Positions 35,560-47,825 of a stretch of 64,000 nt of DNA are shown here, piece by piece. Position 1 is the stretch's first letter. Every line of letters begins with the position of its first letter. The translations under genes and the position numbers were made by a program. Under the pieces are notes generated by a model. The model did no database searches. It had not been told where the DNA came from and was given only the letters and a program-made list of their open reading frames with translations. Source of the stretch: Populus alba (lineage: Eukaryota > Streptophyta > Magnoliopsida > Malpighiales > Salicaceae); NCBI RefSeq assembly GCF_005239225.2, contig NC_133289.1, positions 10,175,501-10,239,500 on the forward strand, given 5' to 3'.

Positions 35560-38345
35560 AAATGCAAGTGCTTAACAATGTTGTTCTAGCCATAAGAGAA
35601 TAGCATCGTACCCTTGTATTTCATCGAAAGAAAATATAAAATACAACTCCATTACATGTACTAGAGGTAAGAAAGACAACTTTGGTTTCATGAAGGAACA
35701 TGATAAGGAGCTATAAGCTATTATATCTCCAATTTTCTAAAAGTTAAATACCTTATCCATTAATAATATTCTCCTTATCCATCAAGGTAAAGAGACAAGT
35801 TTAGTAATTTATTTTTGTTGAGTTAGACTTCTAATTTTCTACTCTATTAAATACTTTAAACTGTGTTGAACAGTTTTTATGTTAAAGTTCAAGTATAGCC
35901 TTCATTTTGTACTACCAATACTATGGTTAGAACTCTTTCTCATAGGTAGATAATCATCGTTCATTCCTTTTAAGTCTTTTACTAAAATAGACAATAGTTT
36001 TTTTTTTTTTGCATTAGTATTGCCCTCACATCTCTTTTTAAAGCATCATACTTTACTGTAAATAATTATAAGAAATCCTGTAGAACCAAAATAGGAGGCT
36101 TGGTAACTGCCTTATTGAGTCTATTAAAGGCCTGTTTAGCTTCACTTTCCTATTTTAAAGCTTCTTTTTTTTTTTTTTTAACAAATTAGTTAGTGGATTA
36201 ACAATGGACCTATAGTTTTTTAGCATATAATTTATGCTCGAATGATCCTAAATTGATCCACATGATCTTCTTCACACTTGCTACAAACTAAAATATCATA
36301 AAAAAAAAAAAACTAAAATAAACTTAGGGTTTAAATACCTCATCCATCAAGGCTTGAAAAGTTAAAGAGGTATTAGTCAACCGAAAAGGTATTACTACAA
36401 ATTCATAATGCCCTTTTATGTGTCCTAAAAATTGTTTTAAGTATGTCTTCATCCTTCATCCAAATCTGATAGTAACCTGAATATAGATCAAGCTTAGAAA
36501 ATAAGTAGACCCATGTAACTCATCTAGAAGTTTCTCCATAACTAGAACTGGGGATTTATCCTTGATGGTCTCTTTATTAAGGGCATGGTAGTTTATACAC
36601 ATCCTCTAAGAGTCATTTACCTTTCTTATAAGTAGGATAAGTGAAGAGAAAGGAATTTGAATAAGTCATATTGCTTTAGACTCCAGTAAATCTTTTACTA
36701 TGTTCTCAATTTCTTTCTTCTGATAATATAGGTATCGGTAAAAGTGAAGATTTATAGGTAAAGTTTCTTCCTTCAACACTATAGTATGATCATGACTTCT
36801 AGTATGTGATAGTTCCCTAGGTTCTTTAAACACTTCATGGAACTTTACAAGTAAGTCATGTATTTGAACTGGTACCTCTGATTGGGACTTTATTTCATGA
36901 GCTTATATTTGCAAAATCAGACCATTTGCCTCTCTTTTAAGCTTTTGAATAAAGTTGGACTCCGAATCAATTTTGGACTTTTAGGCTCCAACCCTTTTTA
37001 ACTCCACAAGAAGCCCATCAATTTTAAAAACCATAATTAATTATATAAAATCATATAGAATGGGCTTCAAGCCTTTAAGCCATTGAATCCTTATGACCAT
37101 ATCATACCTACAAAGTTGTAAATCTCCAACCTAACTTCGAAACACCTTTCATCACTTTGTAATCGAATGTCATTTGCTATTTTGACCCCAACTGGAGAAT
37201 GTGATTGAACTTTTAATCCAACTTTTTTTACAGCTCTAGGTACATAAATTGAGTGTTTCGTACATTAATAAGAATAACCCAATATTATTTGTTAAATTTT
37301 GCATGTACCTATATTGTCCTAGGACTAGGACTACCAACCACAACATGCAATGAGATTTCAACCTCCTCTTTGTTGTTAAAAAGTTAACAAAAAATCAATT
37401 AGATTTCTTATTGTGTTCATATTTCCTTTTTCTTCCACCTTATCTTTCATGTCTTCAATTAAAAATATTCTTGAGACTTCACATTTATGACTTATTATTG
37501 CTCCAAAAATGCAAGCCTTTTTTCTTGTTTTCTTTTAATTAGGTCAGGGTTAGCCTTTTTATAGGTAAACATAATTTATTCCTAATTTTAGAATGGGTTG
37601 AAAAAGTTAAACTTGATATCCCAGAATTGATATTAAATATCTAATACCTTTTTATGGTCTTCAAGTTCTATTTTTTCATACAACCTAACCTATAAGTTCC
37701 TATGAAATTGGGTGGTTAAGCATTCTAACCTTAATTTTAACTATTCTCAAAGTCCTCCAAAAAAAGAACTAAGTCTAAGTATATCAGATAACCCTCTCAC
37801 CCTGTTTGAAATCAACTCAAAATGGATTTTATATTCCTTCATTGTAGACTTCTATTTAAGATATATCAGTACTTTCATAGGATCATCACAGGTAAAAACT
37901 CCAAAACTAGTTACCTTCATTGTGTTTGATTTATATGTTATGAAATTTTAAAAAACAATTAGCTTTATAAACCTATTCAAAAGGATCTTCTCTATTAAAT
38001 CTAGGAAAATCCAATCTAACAGGTCTACCATGAACTAACTAGTGATCTCTTGGTGGCTTCATTTCATTATGACGATGTCCATTAATTAATAGATATTAAT
38101 GGAGTGTTAAGGGGAGACTTTATGAGTCTTTTTCCTTGTACTTTGGCTAGTTGATCAGCCTTGGCTGAAATGTTGTGTAATTATTGTATCAATTTTTCTT
38201 GTACCCATTGCTATGAATATTGTTATTGTTATTGTTGTTGTTGTTGTTATTCCTATTAAGCTTTTATGTTTGCTATTATTTCTAACAATTTAGATATATG
38301 TGTTCCATTAGCCATAATTGCTTAAGAAAGATAGACTCTAATACC
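35560..38345 (-). pseudogene. Decayed Ty3/gypsy retrotransposon: gag, protease, RT, RNase H
   Basis: On the minus strand, domains appear in gypsy order with many stops. A primer-binding-site-like 'tggtattagagtc' lies near 38345-38333. Gag follows from about 38310 (MANGTHISKLLEIIANIKA; DFPRFNREDPFE near 38000). A retropepsin relic lies at about 37250-37000 (GVKIANDIRLQSDERCFEV). Reverse transcriptase spans 36610-36320 ([20 protein letters not shown], then [28 protein letters not shown]). RNase H spans 36160-35860 (EAKQAFNRLNKAVTKPP, VYFSKRLKRNER, LSTYEKEF). No convincing integrase was found, so the element seems 3'-truncated. Its orientation is opposite to the flanking LTR pair. Position and orientation indicate nesting inside the other element. 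It cannot encode a working polyprotein. Confidence 0.88.
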
Positions 38346-38930
38346 ATCTATAATAAACTTAAATGGATAAAATTAAATTTATTACTTCTTGTTAAATTTG
38401 AATTACTGAAATCACAACCAATAACTTGATTGAAAAACAGAGATCTAAATTGAAATATAATTGAGAAAGAATAAAAGAAAATCTCTAAGCAAATTAAAGG
38501 TAACCCGAGCCTCCAAAGATCTCAAGGATTTGTTCGAAACATATTTGATATAATGAGTGTCCTTATTAATTGAATTTATAATGAAACTATTTTAAAGAAA
38601 TAAATCAAGGTTTGAATTTGAAATTAGATAAGAATCTAGATGGTTATTGACTCTGTCTTTTTTAATTAAATGTTGTTAAACTCTTGTGCCCTGGTAGATT
38701 TCAACCATCAACGTATATCTTCCTTACATCTTTACCATCATACCCCTTCATATAATCTATAATTTATTTTAGACTCTTCCTCTCCAAGCTAAAGAGATGT
38801 CCTTTCATTTTCCTTGGTCAAACCTTAAAAGGAGAGCCAAATCTCTTATAGGAGTCTACACCAACTTATTATAGAAACACCTATATACTCTCCCTAACAT
38901 GAATATGCTTAAGTAGAAAACAACAATGTA
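38346..38930 (-). mobile_element. Probable 5' LTR remnant of the nested gypsy element
   Basis: It lies directly upstream, on the minus strand, of the primer-binding-site-like sequence, where a 5' LTR belongs. It includes the GC-richer 'taacccgagcctccaaagat' segment near 38500. The partner LTR was not found and the outer boundary is a guess. Confidence 0.45.
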
Positions 38931-39042
38931 GAACCACATTCAACTAAAAAAAATGCAAGTTTCACTAGAAAAAGACACTCTTATTTTTAAAATAGTAGAA
39001 TCTCCATAGCGTCATCAATCTCCTACCAAGACATCGTTCAAA

Positions 39043-39306
39043 ATGAGCTCTAGGGCAGCCACTCATCATTGTTTGACATTTCTTGAGCTCCTAATCATAT
39101 CTCTTATCATTAAACATTCTAAGGTGTTTATTGTCATTCAAAGAAATGATTTTGTGTTGTATCCACCTCCAATGCAGATTGGCACAAACATAGGAAATCC
39201 TAACAAGTTATGTTATTATCATAGCAATAAAAATTATAACATTGAAGAATGTCATGCCCTGAAAAAAGATATTGAAAGATTTATCTCTAAAGAATACCTT
39301 CAATAA
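39043..39306 (+). pseudogene. Gag fragment of the outer LTR retrotransposon
   Basis: The plus-strand frame ends with YPPPMQIGTNIGNPNKLCYY and then HSNKNYNIEECHALKKDIER. This is the C-terminal zinc-knuckle-like segment (Cys, His, Glu-Cys, then L..(D/E)IE) of plant Ty3/gypsy gag proteins, where NPNKYCRFH and HDTEEC-type motifs are usual. Only about the last 60 residues are recognisable; the upstream part of the frame has no support. It is on the opposite strand from the nested gypsy element and on the same strand as the inferred outer element. Confidence 0.7.
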
Positions 39307-40114
39307 TTTATGAAAAAAAAGATGCAACATGAATAAATAGAAAAATATCATTATGATACACTACCATAGTCAAATAATTTCAAAACTAAATCTTTATCTT
39401 TTAGACTTTTTGAATAATAATAATAAAAAAAAACCTTCTTCATGTCTCAAGTGACACCTTAAAGAATCTCTATAACGAGATCTTAATGTCTCTATTAAAT
39501 TCTTCACATCTTCAAATATATCTCCATGAAAATAATATCTACAACTAAATCTTCATATTTCAATTAAAATCTTCATGACTCCATGAAAAGTATTCATGAA
39601 AAGTTTCTTACATATCTCTATTGAGTTCTTCATGTCACATGTTTTTATTGAAAACTCCATTCATGATTTCATGAAAAGTCTCCTTTGAAATCTCCACATC
39701 CTTATACAGTATCTCTTTACACAATAATTTAACATTACTTTCATGATAACAAAACATTTTTCATTTTCTAGATAATAATGTTCTTTATTAAAGTTTGATA
39801 AAATATCATCTTTCTTATATGTAAAACTCTAATGTTAACAAAATCCATAAAAGGCAATCATTCATTTCTCATTAAGGAAACACCATAAAAGCATAGCTAC
39901 AAAGGAAACATTTTTCATTCAAATATAGCCACAAAAATAATATTTATACAATAAGTATTTTTCTTCTCTCACTTTTATTGGTTAAAATCTTCTAAACATG
40001 ATTATTTAAAAAATCCAGGGGCTAAATAATAATACATATTTAAAAAAAAAAAAAAACCCAGTCATTTAGGTCTCCCCTAAATGGTCAAAATCCTTCTAGT
40101 TGTTTTGGTCAACC
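39307..40114. other. Internal region of the outer LTR element
   Basis: Includes short direct repeats around 'ctccatgaaaa' and 'cttcat' with 'tctccat' variants at 39430-39710, a degenerate simple array. No ORF survives. Confidence 0.45.
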
Positions 40115-40895
40115 CAAACAACTGAAATTTTAGCTTGACACACACTATGATCTGTTTAATCGTATCATAACACACCTTTCTATGCATTGTTCAAGTTCCC
40201 AATATCCATGTATATAATTTACTAGACGCACTCATAACTTTTTATATGCAAAGCAAACATTATGTTTTACGACAATGACATTGCTCATCACCAACATTTA
40301 TAATTATAATGTTCATGACATGACAATCATGGCATGACATAATGACCAACGAAGCCACCATGGCTAGCTAATGGTAGTACACTAATTTTTTCACCAATGA
40401 TACGTCTCCTTCTCTATGAAGAAAGTTCAAGATTTTGGTGTACAAGTACACCTTGTCACCAACTAAAATCAAGATCCCATCATTGGCCACATATAACTAT
40501 AAATAGCCATACAAAGCTGAGCATACTAGACCATGCCACATAAGTTTTAGCCACAAAAAAGTTAGAGCATTAACTGCTAGAGCCAACTTAGGCTATACAA
40601 TTTCTAGCCAACATATACACACAGGTTACACACATTATCTATATCTTTATTTTTTTTTCATTTATTATTTTATCCTCCTATATTTATCAACTTAAGCATA
40701 AAAGAGTTGCCTATTTTTTAGAGGATTTGTTATTTTAGACGAACATCTAGCCACTTAGCCAAGCCCATGAGCCGAAAACCAACTCATCACTCCATCACCA
40801 TCAACCTAGGATGCAGTAATGAAAAGTTCAATTTATGTCTAATTTTTTTTCAAGTCTTCATCAAATACAATCTTATATTATATATTGGAAACTCA
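40115..40895 (+). mobile_element. Right long terminal repeat of the decayed LTR retrotransposon
   Basis: Direct-orientation partner of 34490-35440. Recognisable shared blocks include 'ccaccatggctagcta', 'caatgatacgtctccttct', 'cttgtcaccaacta', 'tttctagccaacatataca', 'ttattttatcctcctatatt' and 'catcaccatcaacctagga'. It lacks the MITE insertion. Exact TG/CA termini and target-site duplication were not resolved. Confidence 0.75.
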
Positions 40896-42289
40896 CATAA
40901 TAATTTAAATTTATTTTTAAGTTGAAATGATTTTTTATATGATAACAAGATATTTTTAATTAGATATCAAGGAGTCCAAACCATATCATCTATTTTTATT
41001 TGATTAAATTAATTTTTAACATAAAACAGTAATGGATCTCCGTAAATTAAATTAAATTAAATTTTGGTTGCAATAGTTTTCTTTTCATTATTATTTAATT
41101 ACACATGGGAGCAAGTTATAGGACAATATACTAAATATTGAGTTTGACCAACAACCTCGAGAAGCTGCTTTGAACAACAGATTACTTTAGTTTAGTTTAT
41201 CTGTCTTTAAGCGAGTGCCGAGGTTAGGAATTTGCGCAATCGAAGCAAACAACATTTTGAAAATCAAGAAAAAGCTTCCCCTCCGCAATCCAAGCACATT
41301 GAAATTTTCCTTCTGCTCCAACATTTAGGATTAGTTTTTATCACCCGAGGGGCATGCGTATCCACTTTTAACTGCACCCTATTTCTCCTCCACAAAAGTA
41401 AGGAATCATCAAATGGTGGTCCTCTCCGGCTCTGGTTAAAAGTAATTTCAAATTACATTAATTAATTAACTAAATATAGCAAAAAAATATATTGTAAAAC
41501 GTTCTTTCTGCCTCAACCAAATTACTCTTAGATGTCACTAATAAGTCATTTGACTTGTGCTTAGTGTGAGCTAGATATTTTTTTATATAAAATAATTTAA
41601 AATGTAAATGTAAAAAATTATGCATGTATATAATTAAATAAATCAAGAAATACGTTTGCTAATAAATGAAAAATAAAAACAATCATTAGAGATAATTAAA
41701 AACAAAAATGAAAATAATTAAGAAACATGTATAAATAGTGATATTTATCCTTACAATATTGGTTTTTGACCTGATTGTATTTAATGACTTTATTTACTAA
41801 AATCAAATTTGTATTTAATCAAATGATAATAAAAATAGATATACATTAAATTAATTGAATAAAATAAAAAATAGAAAAAATATTATATAAAATTACACAT
41901 ATTATAAATATTATCAAAAAATAAATATTCTCTATTCATATAAAGCATAAAAATACAAAAATATAGATGAATTAAAATGATCATTTTCAAAAATAAAATG
42001 CATACAAAATAATTAAAAATAACTGTTATTTAAAAAATTATAAATAAAAAAAGAATGATTATTAATTTAAATTTACAACAAAAAATTATTTTCAAAAAAG
42101 ACATAAAAAGGCATAAATAAAAAAAATGAAAAAAAAAGAGAGAGAGAGAGAGGAAAATGTCATGCACTGTTAGGTTTGGTAAAAATTTAGTAAGGTTCAC
42201 GTGCTTGGGCATTAATCATTATTTTTTATATATAAATAAAATAATAACATGTCGTCTGTTTTAGTGTTTTAGATATTTCTTTTAAAAAA
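40896..42289. other. AT-rich intergenic region
   Basis: No gene recognised. The ORF at 41232-41465 shows no family motif. A (GA)n run lies at about 42138-42152. Confidence 0.4.
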
Positions 42290-42518
42290 AAAAAGAGTTA
42301 AATGATGTATTGTCTGACTGTGCCCAGACGTAAGGGTCCTACACTTCAACTTAAGTAGAGAAAACAATAATAAACCAACCATCTTTGTTTTGCCGGTCCC
42401 CGGAGGGCCCCCCATTAGGTGACAGTACTTTGATTTGATGATGGCATGCACTCAGGCCAATGCAGCTTACAATTGCATCTCGCTGTGAGTCATTTAAATT
42501 CGAAGAGCTGATTTTGGT
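42290..42518 (-). pseudogene. Fragment of a SEN1/UvrD-like P-loop helicase gene, frameshifted
   Basis: A splice-acceptor-like 'aaccaaaatcag' near 42510 precedes a minus-strand frame reading LNDSQRDAIVSCI, ending HHQIKVL. A frame change near 42425 then gives GGPPGTGKTKMVGLLLFSLL and LKCRTLT. This order (LN-S-Q motif followed by the Walker A loop GPPGTGKT) is the helicase motif Q/I region of plant SEN1-like and TRANK1-like NTPases. The Walker A is intact. Coding similarity then fades near 42310. No other exon was found within several kb. The acceptor at the edge suggests a genomic fragment and not a retrocopy. The frameshift and missing remainder make it non-functional. Confidence 0.8.
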
Positions 42519-44050
42519 TTTTTTCAAACTAGAAAGTATTTTAAAATTTATTTTTTTATTTAAAATATCATAGAAATCTTATTAAACTAATTTATAATCT
42601 TAAAAACTCTATAAAACTACCTCAAAACCTGAAATTATCTAAAATTAAAAAAAAATTCCAAACTCAAATTTATTTTTTAAACACCTTTAATATTAAATAA
42701 TATTTAAATTAAACTCTCCTTGTTATATAAAATAACGATTGATTATTTAGATGGTTGGAATTAATGTTGATATTATTATTTTTTTATTGCTAGAATTCAG
42801 TAATTTTTTTCTAAAATTTTTCAAGTCAAGAACGGAAAAAATAAATTTTTTAATCAAAATTATTTTTTTCTAAAACTTTAAAAAATAAAGGGACACAAAG
42901 ACTAAAGGTAAACATTCCGAAAAAAAATTTCTAACTAAAACACCGCCGTTATTCTTCGTCACGTGTTTCATTTTAATTCCCTGTCATTCAATTTTGTTAT
43001 TTGTTAATAATTTTAGCCAAATTAGCCTCCAAATCAAGCCCATAAAAGACAAGATTAAAAAAAGAAAGAGAGGTAAAAAAAACTCGCTGACACAGTTAAT
43101 CCACATTGCCCATGAAACTTAGTTATAGTGCGCGGGGAAACAATATTTTCCCCTCGTTTTTTTAAGTCTTTGTAATGTACTAAATTGATGGTTTAGAACG
43201 CAATACAAATTCTATTTTATAAAAATTTAATTTTTTTGTTAAAAATTAATTATCTTTTTATATTTTAAATCATTTTAATATGTTAATTTTAAAAATATTT
43301 TTTTTAAAAAAAATATTATTTTAATGTATTCAGTATGAAAAATATTTTAAAAAACAATCACAACTATACTCCCAAACAAAATTTTATTTGCCAGCTGGTT
43401 GGTTATAATTTGAGGTCAAATTATGTTTCTAAATTTTATTTTATTTTTGAAGATATGTTTCTATATATGCACTGGAAAATTCTTCAAAATATGTAATGGC
43501 ATGAAAGAATTAATTAATATATCTATATCTAATTAATTATGTTCGCAAGAATATGTATAAATACGAAAAACACAATTAATATTTTCCGGGTATTTGACTG
43601 TATGTTAATCAACGCAAAATATCAAAGCTCATATAGTCATACATCTTCTAATTATAACATGAATGCCCCTACAAAGCTTTTTTTTTTTTTTCTAGAATCG
43701 AAAAGGGGATATATATAAATGGATCAGCTTCAATTTTATTTTATTAATTATTTAGTACTACTATTTATTTACTTTTATCACGCTCGCTGCCTTGTATTTT
43801 TTATTTTTTTTTATCTTCTCATCAAATTACATTTACAGGGCGTTTTACATGGCACCATGCAGGAACATATATTATACTTGAAGAAGAAGGAGTATAAATG
43901 CACCTTCTATTTATATATCAAAAGAAATCCTAAAAAATAACAACATGAATGTGAAGCGCAGTACTTGCAGCCTTCTCTCGAAATCCCTTAGGTAGGGACC
44001 AAAGTGTTGATCCTGAGAGTAGGACTTCCGACTGAGAGGCTGTTTCTTTT
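42519..44050. other. AT-rich intergenic region
   Basis: No gene recognised. It contains one dispersed MITE (43195-43382, separate entry). The short ORF at 43719-43940 has no motif. Confidence 0.4.
43195..43382. mobile_element. Small AT-rich MITE, reverse orientation
   Basis: Reads 'tttttatattttaaatcatt', 'ttaatatgttaattttaaaa' and 'aaaaacaatcacaactata' followed by 'ctcccaaacaa', the reverse complement of the family order. Similar to 48055-48245. Confidence 0.55.
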
Positions 44051-44055
44051 TGCAG

Positions 44056-44466
44056 TTAAAACTGTATTTCGTGGTTTTTTAATACGACTGGAACCATGAC
44101 GTGAAAAACAACCGGTACACCGGAGAGCAGAGCCATGACTTTAATGGAGTATCTAGGTACAATGCTTGCTTCCATTTGTGAACGCGGACTCAGACTTTCA
44201 GCTGCAGTTAAGAATCGAAACAGAGGAAAAGGATAGCTGACATTACAATAATAGCGAAGGTCCAGTGATGTTGTCCCATTCTGGATAAGTTTCGAGGAGA
44301 GAAAGATGGCATCTCCAGCAAAGAAATCTTGACTTTTGCGGTATTTATAATCATATATCCTCCATAATATACATGCATTTTGGTTGAAATTCAGGAGAGA
44401 TGACTTGTTGCGCTTACGGGCATGTAAAATTTGACAAAAGGCTAATGAAAATGACCCTACCACCAT
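44056..44466 (-). other. Unrecognised ORF region with upstream TATA-like box
   Basis: A 136-codon minus-strand frame lies in an island of balanced base composition (44000-44600). It matches no family I recognise. A TATA-like TATAAATACC lies on the same strand at about 44350-44341, inside this frame. That box would suit a shorter frame starting at about 44310 (MPSFSPRNLSRMGQHHWTF, then a hydrophobic stretch AIIVMSAILFLCF, stop after 33 residues), which resembles a tiny signal-peptide-like protein. The two readings exclude each other as sole products. Either could be chance, and no splice structure is evident. Confidence 0.2.
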
Positions 44467-44644
44467 GCATGATTTATGTCAGAGGTGGGATCTACGAGGC
44501 GACAGGGGTCAAAAAGCAACCCTTCAGTAGGCCTCATGTGCAGTGCTTTGGGTGGAGAAAGTCTCGATACCTAAGGAACCCTATATACCCCCACTGCTGA
44601 TCAAATTATCTAGGAATTATATTAATGCATGTAATTCTTTTGGA

Positions 44645-44845
44645 TGTGTGTTTTAAATATTGTTGTTATTGTTTTTTAAAGTATTTTTTATTTAGGAAAG
44701 TATATTAATAATATTTTATATTTTTTAAAAATTATTTTTGAGATTAGTATATCACAATAATTTGAAAAAATTAAAAATATATTAATTTAAAATAAAAATA
44801 AATTTAAATTTAAAAAAAAAATTAATATTTTTTAAAATGCATTGC
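44645..44845. mobile_element. Small AT-rich MITE family member
   Basis: Starts near 'tgtgttttaaatattgttgt', followed by 'tttttaaagtatttttt', 'aaaattatttttgagattag' and 'tttaaaataaaaataaa', ending near 'aaaatgcattgctctta'. Same order as other family copies. Confidence 0.5.
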
Positions 44846-45304
44846 TCTTAATCATAACGAGGGGCTGCTCGGCATCAATATTATAACAAAAGGAAGGAGT
44901 GGAAGAAATGCAAAGCAACTATACGATTCTTTTTTTTTTTTTGAAGGGCAAAGGATAAAATATTTGACGAAAAGTAGCAGTCATTTGAACTGTGGATTGA
45001 CACAATTTCTTCTTTTTTTGAATTTTTTAATTGTATCCTATTTTTATCAGGCTAGTAACTGATTTTTTTATGATTTATTATAAAAATAACTCGATAAAAA
45101 AAATATTGTATTAAAGTGTAAAACGACAAATCATAAAATTAGCATGACAAAGTTCTTTCTAATCTTTTTATTTTTATTTTTTTAATACAGTCCTTTTATT
45201 TTTTTTAAAGCTCATTTTGATTCAAAACTTTTTTTTTTTTTAATTCATTATCTAAAAGAGAAAAAAGAAAGCTAACAGATTACACTGATATAGAAAAAAC
45301 ATTA
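44846..45304. other. AT-rich intergenic region
   Basis: No gene or clear repeat recognised. Confidence 0.4.
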
Positions 45305-45680
45305 TCAATTTACAATAATTTGACAAAAAAATAACAAATCTTAGTATCAACATGTTCCATTTAATGATAGAAGTTCAATGATACTAATTTTTTTTTTCTA
45401 TAAATAAGCCTGGTAATATAAATCAAATTATGTTTAGATTTTTTTTTATTTTTAAGGAGTTTTGTGATTGGTAAGTTGTCTATGAACGTATTAGTTTGCA
45501 ATAATTCAACAAATAAATAACAGAACTTAGTATCAACATGTTTCATTCAATAAAAGAAGTTCAATAATAATAAAAAAAAATTATAAACAAGCCCGGAAGT
45601 ATAGATCAAATTACATTTAGATTTTATTTTTTTTATGGAGTTTTGTGATTGGTAAGTTGTTTATAAATGTTTTAAAGGTG
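45305..45680. repeat. Tandem duplication, unit about 180-186 bp
   Basis: The block 'cttagtatcaacatgtt', 'ataaacaagcc(c/t)gg', 'catttagatttta', 'ggagttttgtgattgg' plus 'taagttgt' occurs twice. 'ttagtatcaacatgt' is at 45341 and 45527, and 'gtgattggtaagttgt' near 45464 and 45644. The minus-strand ORF at 45361-45546 lies within it and is not a gene. Confidence 0.85.
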
Positions 45681-46629
45681 TTCTTTTGAGTAAAAATATG
45701 TTTAAAATGGATTTTTAGACCAACCTCCCCCTCTCATTAATTTCCATCTATAATAGTGGTGGTAAGATTCTAGGCTCACGGACGATGCATAGTGTTTTTT
45801 TTTTAAAAAGTAACCTTAGCGCAGGGCGTTTTCAAGGTCAAAACGCTTATGGGCTTAAGTTTATCGCCATGCGCAAGGCCCTGGCAAGCTAAGCCAAGAA
45901 GAGTCTAACCTTTTTATTTTCATTTTTTCTTTTAGATTTTTAGTCAAACACTTCTCTCTCTTTTTTTTTTTTTTTAATTTTACATTATTTTTTATTTAAA
46001 TTTCGATTAAAACTCTCTCTCATATTTTTATATTGTTAATCGTTCAATTAAAAAAAACTAAATTTCAAAAGACAAAGTTATTAAACCCATTAAGGGTTAC
46101 GACCTAGGTCACGAGTTAGGCAGGTTAACCAGGTTTGACTTGGATCCATCTAAAACATTGTCATCCTAGCATTTTTTATATAAAAAGATATTGGATCAGC
46201 GTTGCTTTATTTATTTACTTATTTTTTTAAAAGCAAACTAGGTTTTGCACTGGTTAACCAGCTTAGTTGGGCCATGCCTTGAGACTCGAATCCATCAAGA
46301 ACACCATCATGTTAATATTTATAAAAAATAAAAAAAAATGGTAGTGTCTATAATTTTTTTTAGTCAAATCTAGTTTTAATGAGGTCTAATGGTTGTGATT
46401 GGACTTGTTAAATTGACCATACTATATTAATTCAACTTTCACTTAGTTTAAATTACACGATTTAAGTTGGTTAATAACTAGCATTTTAATAACATTGATA
46501 TATGTTAATGCTAATCAATTTTATTAAATATATACATTTTAGAAAACACATTGATAATAGTTGCAATTTGATTTTTATGTCAATAAAAATAATTTTAATC
46601 CAAAGCGGTGGCTAGGTAACTAGTGAAAA
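45681..46629. repeat. Diverged GC-richer repeat remnants
   Basis: The stretch 45820-45905 ('agcgcagggcgttttcaagg', 'gcgcaaggccctggcaagc') and two blocks with 'ggttaaccaggtttgact' (46120) and 'ggttaaccagcttagttgg' (46252), about 130 bp apart, look like remnants of a tandem or transposon-derived repeat. No coding signal. Confidence 0.4.
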
Positions 46630-46815
46630 GGGAGTGTTTGAAGATGTAATAATTGTTGTTTTTTAAAGTATTTTTTTGCTCAGAAATGAATTAAAATAAT
46701 AGTTTTTTATTTTTTAAAAATTATTTTTAATATTAATATGACAAAACAATAAAAAAAATAAAAATTAATTTTAAATAAAAAATTTAATTTTTTTATAAAC
46801 ACGGTTTAAAACGCA
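46630..46815. mobile_element. Small AT-rich MITE family member
   Basis: 'gggagtgtttgaagatgtaa' leads into 'ttgttttttaaagtattttt', 'gaattaaaataatagttttt' and 'aaaattatttttaatattaa', and ends near 'aaacacggtttaaaacgcaa'. Same family as 50110-50275. Confidence 0.55.
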
Positions 46816-47008
46816 ATTTCAAGCCGCACTCAAGGCCATTTTATGTATAATTTACTTGGGCAGAAATACTTGAAAATTTATAAATTTTATTGGAGAATCT
46901 GGATGCATGTAAGAATGCTCCAAGACGAAGTCTCGACTCCTGATTCCTAAGTCGTGTTTCAGTCCAGAAAAGCGATTTTCATTCATGAGTCCAATCCGTT
47001 TGTTTGCA

Positions 47009-47071
47009 GGAAAGTGAATTCCTTTTGGAAAGTGAATTCCGGGGAAAGTGAATTCCTGGAAAGTGAATTCC
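47009..47071. repeat. Four tandem copies of GGAAAGTGAATTCC
   Basis: Exact 14-mers at 47009-47022, 47027-47040, 47043-47056 and 47058-47071, with spacings of 18, 16 and 15 bp. Two more, one inverted, lie at 47829-47842 and 47844-47857 at the other end of the element. This is the pattern expected of subterminal transposase-binding sites. Confidence 0.95.
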
Positions 47072-47624
47072 GGAAAAATTATTTTCCGATATTTGGTAGT
47101 GTTATGGAAAATGAACTGGAAAACACTTTCCAGTGTTTGGTTGTATTATGAAAAATGAACTGGAAAATAATTTATTAATGAATTAATTTTTTTTTCAAAT
47201 TTATCTAATATATATATAAAATATTTAATCACTTACAATAAAAAAAATGAAATCTAAAATGTATAATGATGATTTTTTTTTATTATATTCTATATTCATA
47301 CATAGATTATTTTATAAAATATAACTATATATATCATATCATATTATAGAGAAATAAGCTTGTGAAATTTTTTTTACTATTCCATGAAACTATTTATAAT
47401 TCCATTACGTACGAAATACATCTGACAAAACCTATAGTTTTAATAATATTTTTAGCATGTAATAAAATTGGATAAAATATTAAGGTATAAAATTTACTCT
47501 AAACTATTTTTTTTAAATATTAAAAAAATAGCACACTGTAAAAAAAAAAAATCCCACATGCAAGTGAACAGTGCAAGAAAACTGCATTGTTCACTATTTT
47601 TCAATGAATAGTATACGTAATACA

Positions 47625-47675
47625 CTGTTCATGTTAATTGCACTATTCATTGAACAGTGCAATTAACATGAACAG
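47625..47675. repeat. Hairpin, 20-bp arms
   Basis: 47625-47644 is the exact reverse complement of 47656-47675, with an 11-nt loop. It is flanked by other CACTGTTC/GAACAGTG words, as in copies A and B. Confidence 0.92.
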
Positions 47676-47825
47676 TTGCTTTTCATCTCTGGCCACTGTC
47701 GGAAAGTGTTTTCCTTTCTTTAACGAAAGGAAAACACTTTCCTTTCTCAATGTTATTAATTTTAAGTTGACCGGAAACCACTTTCCTTTGACCACTTTCC
47801 TTTGTTGCTGCCAAACACAGGAAAA

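Noticed and set aside
37712..37951. 79-aa plus-strand ORF
   Set aside because: Antisense of the decayed gag region of the minus-strand gypsy element.
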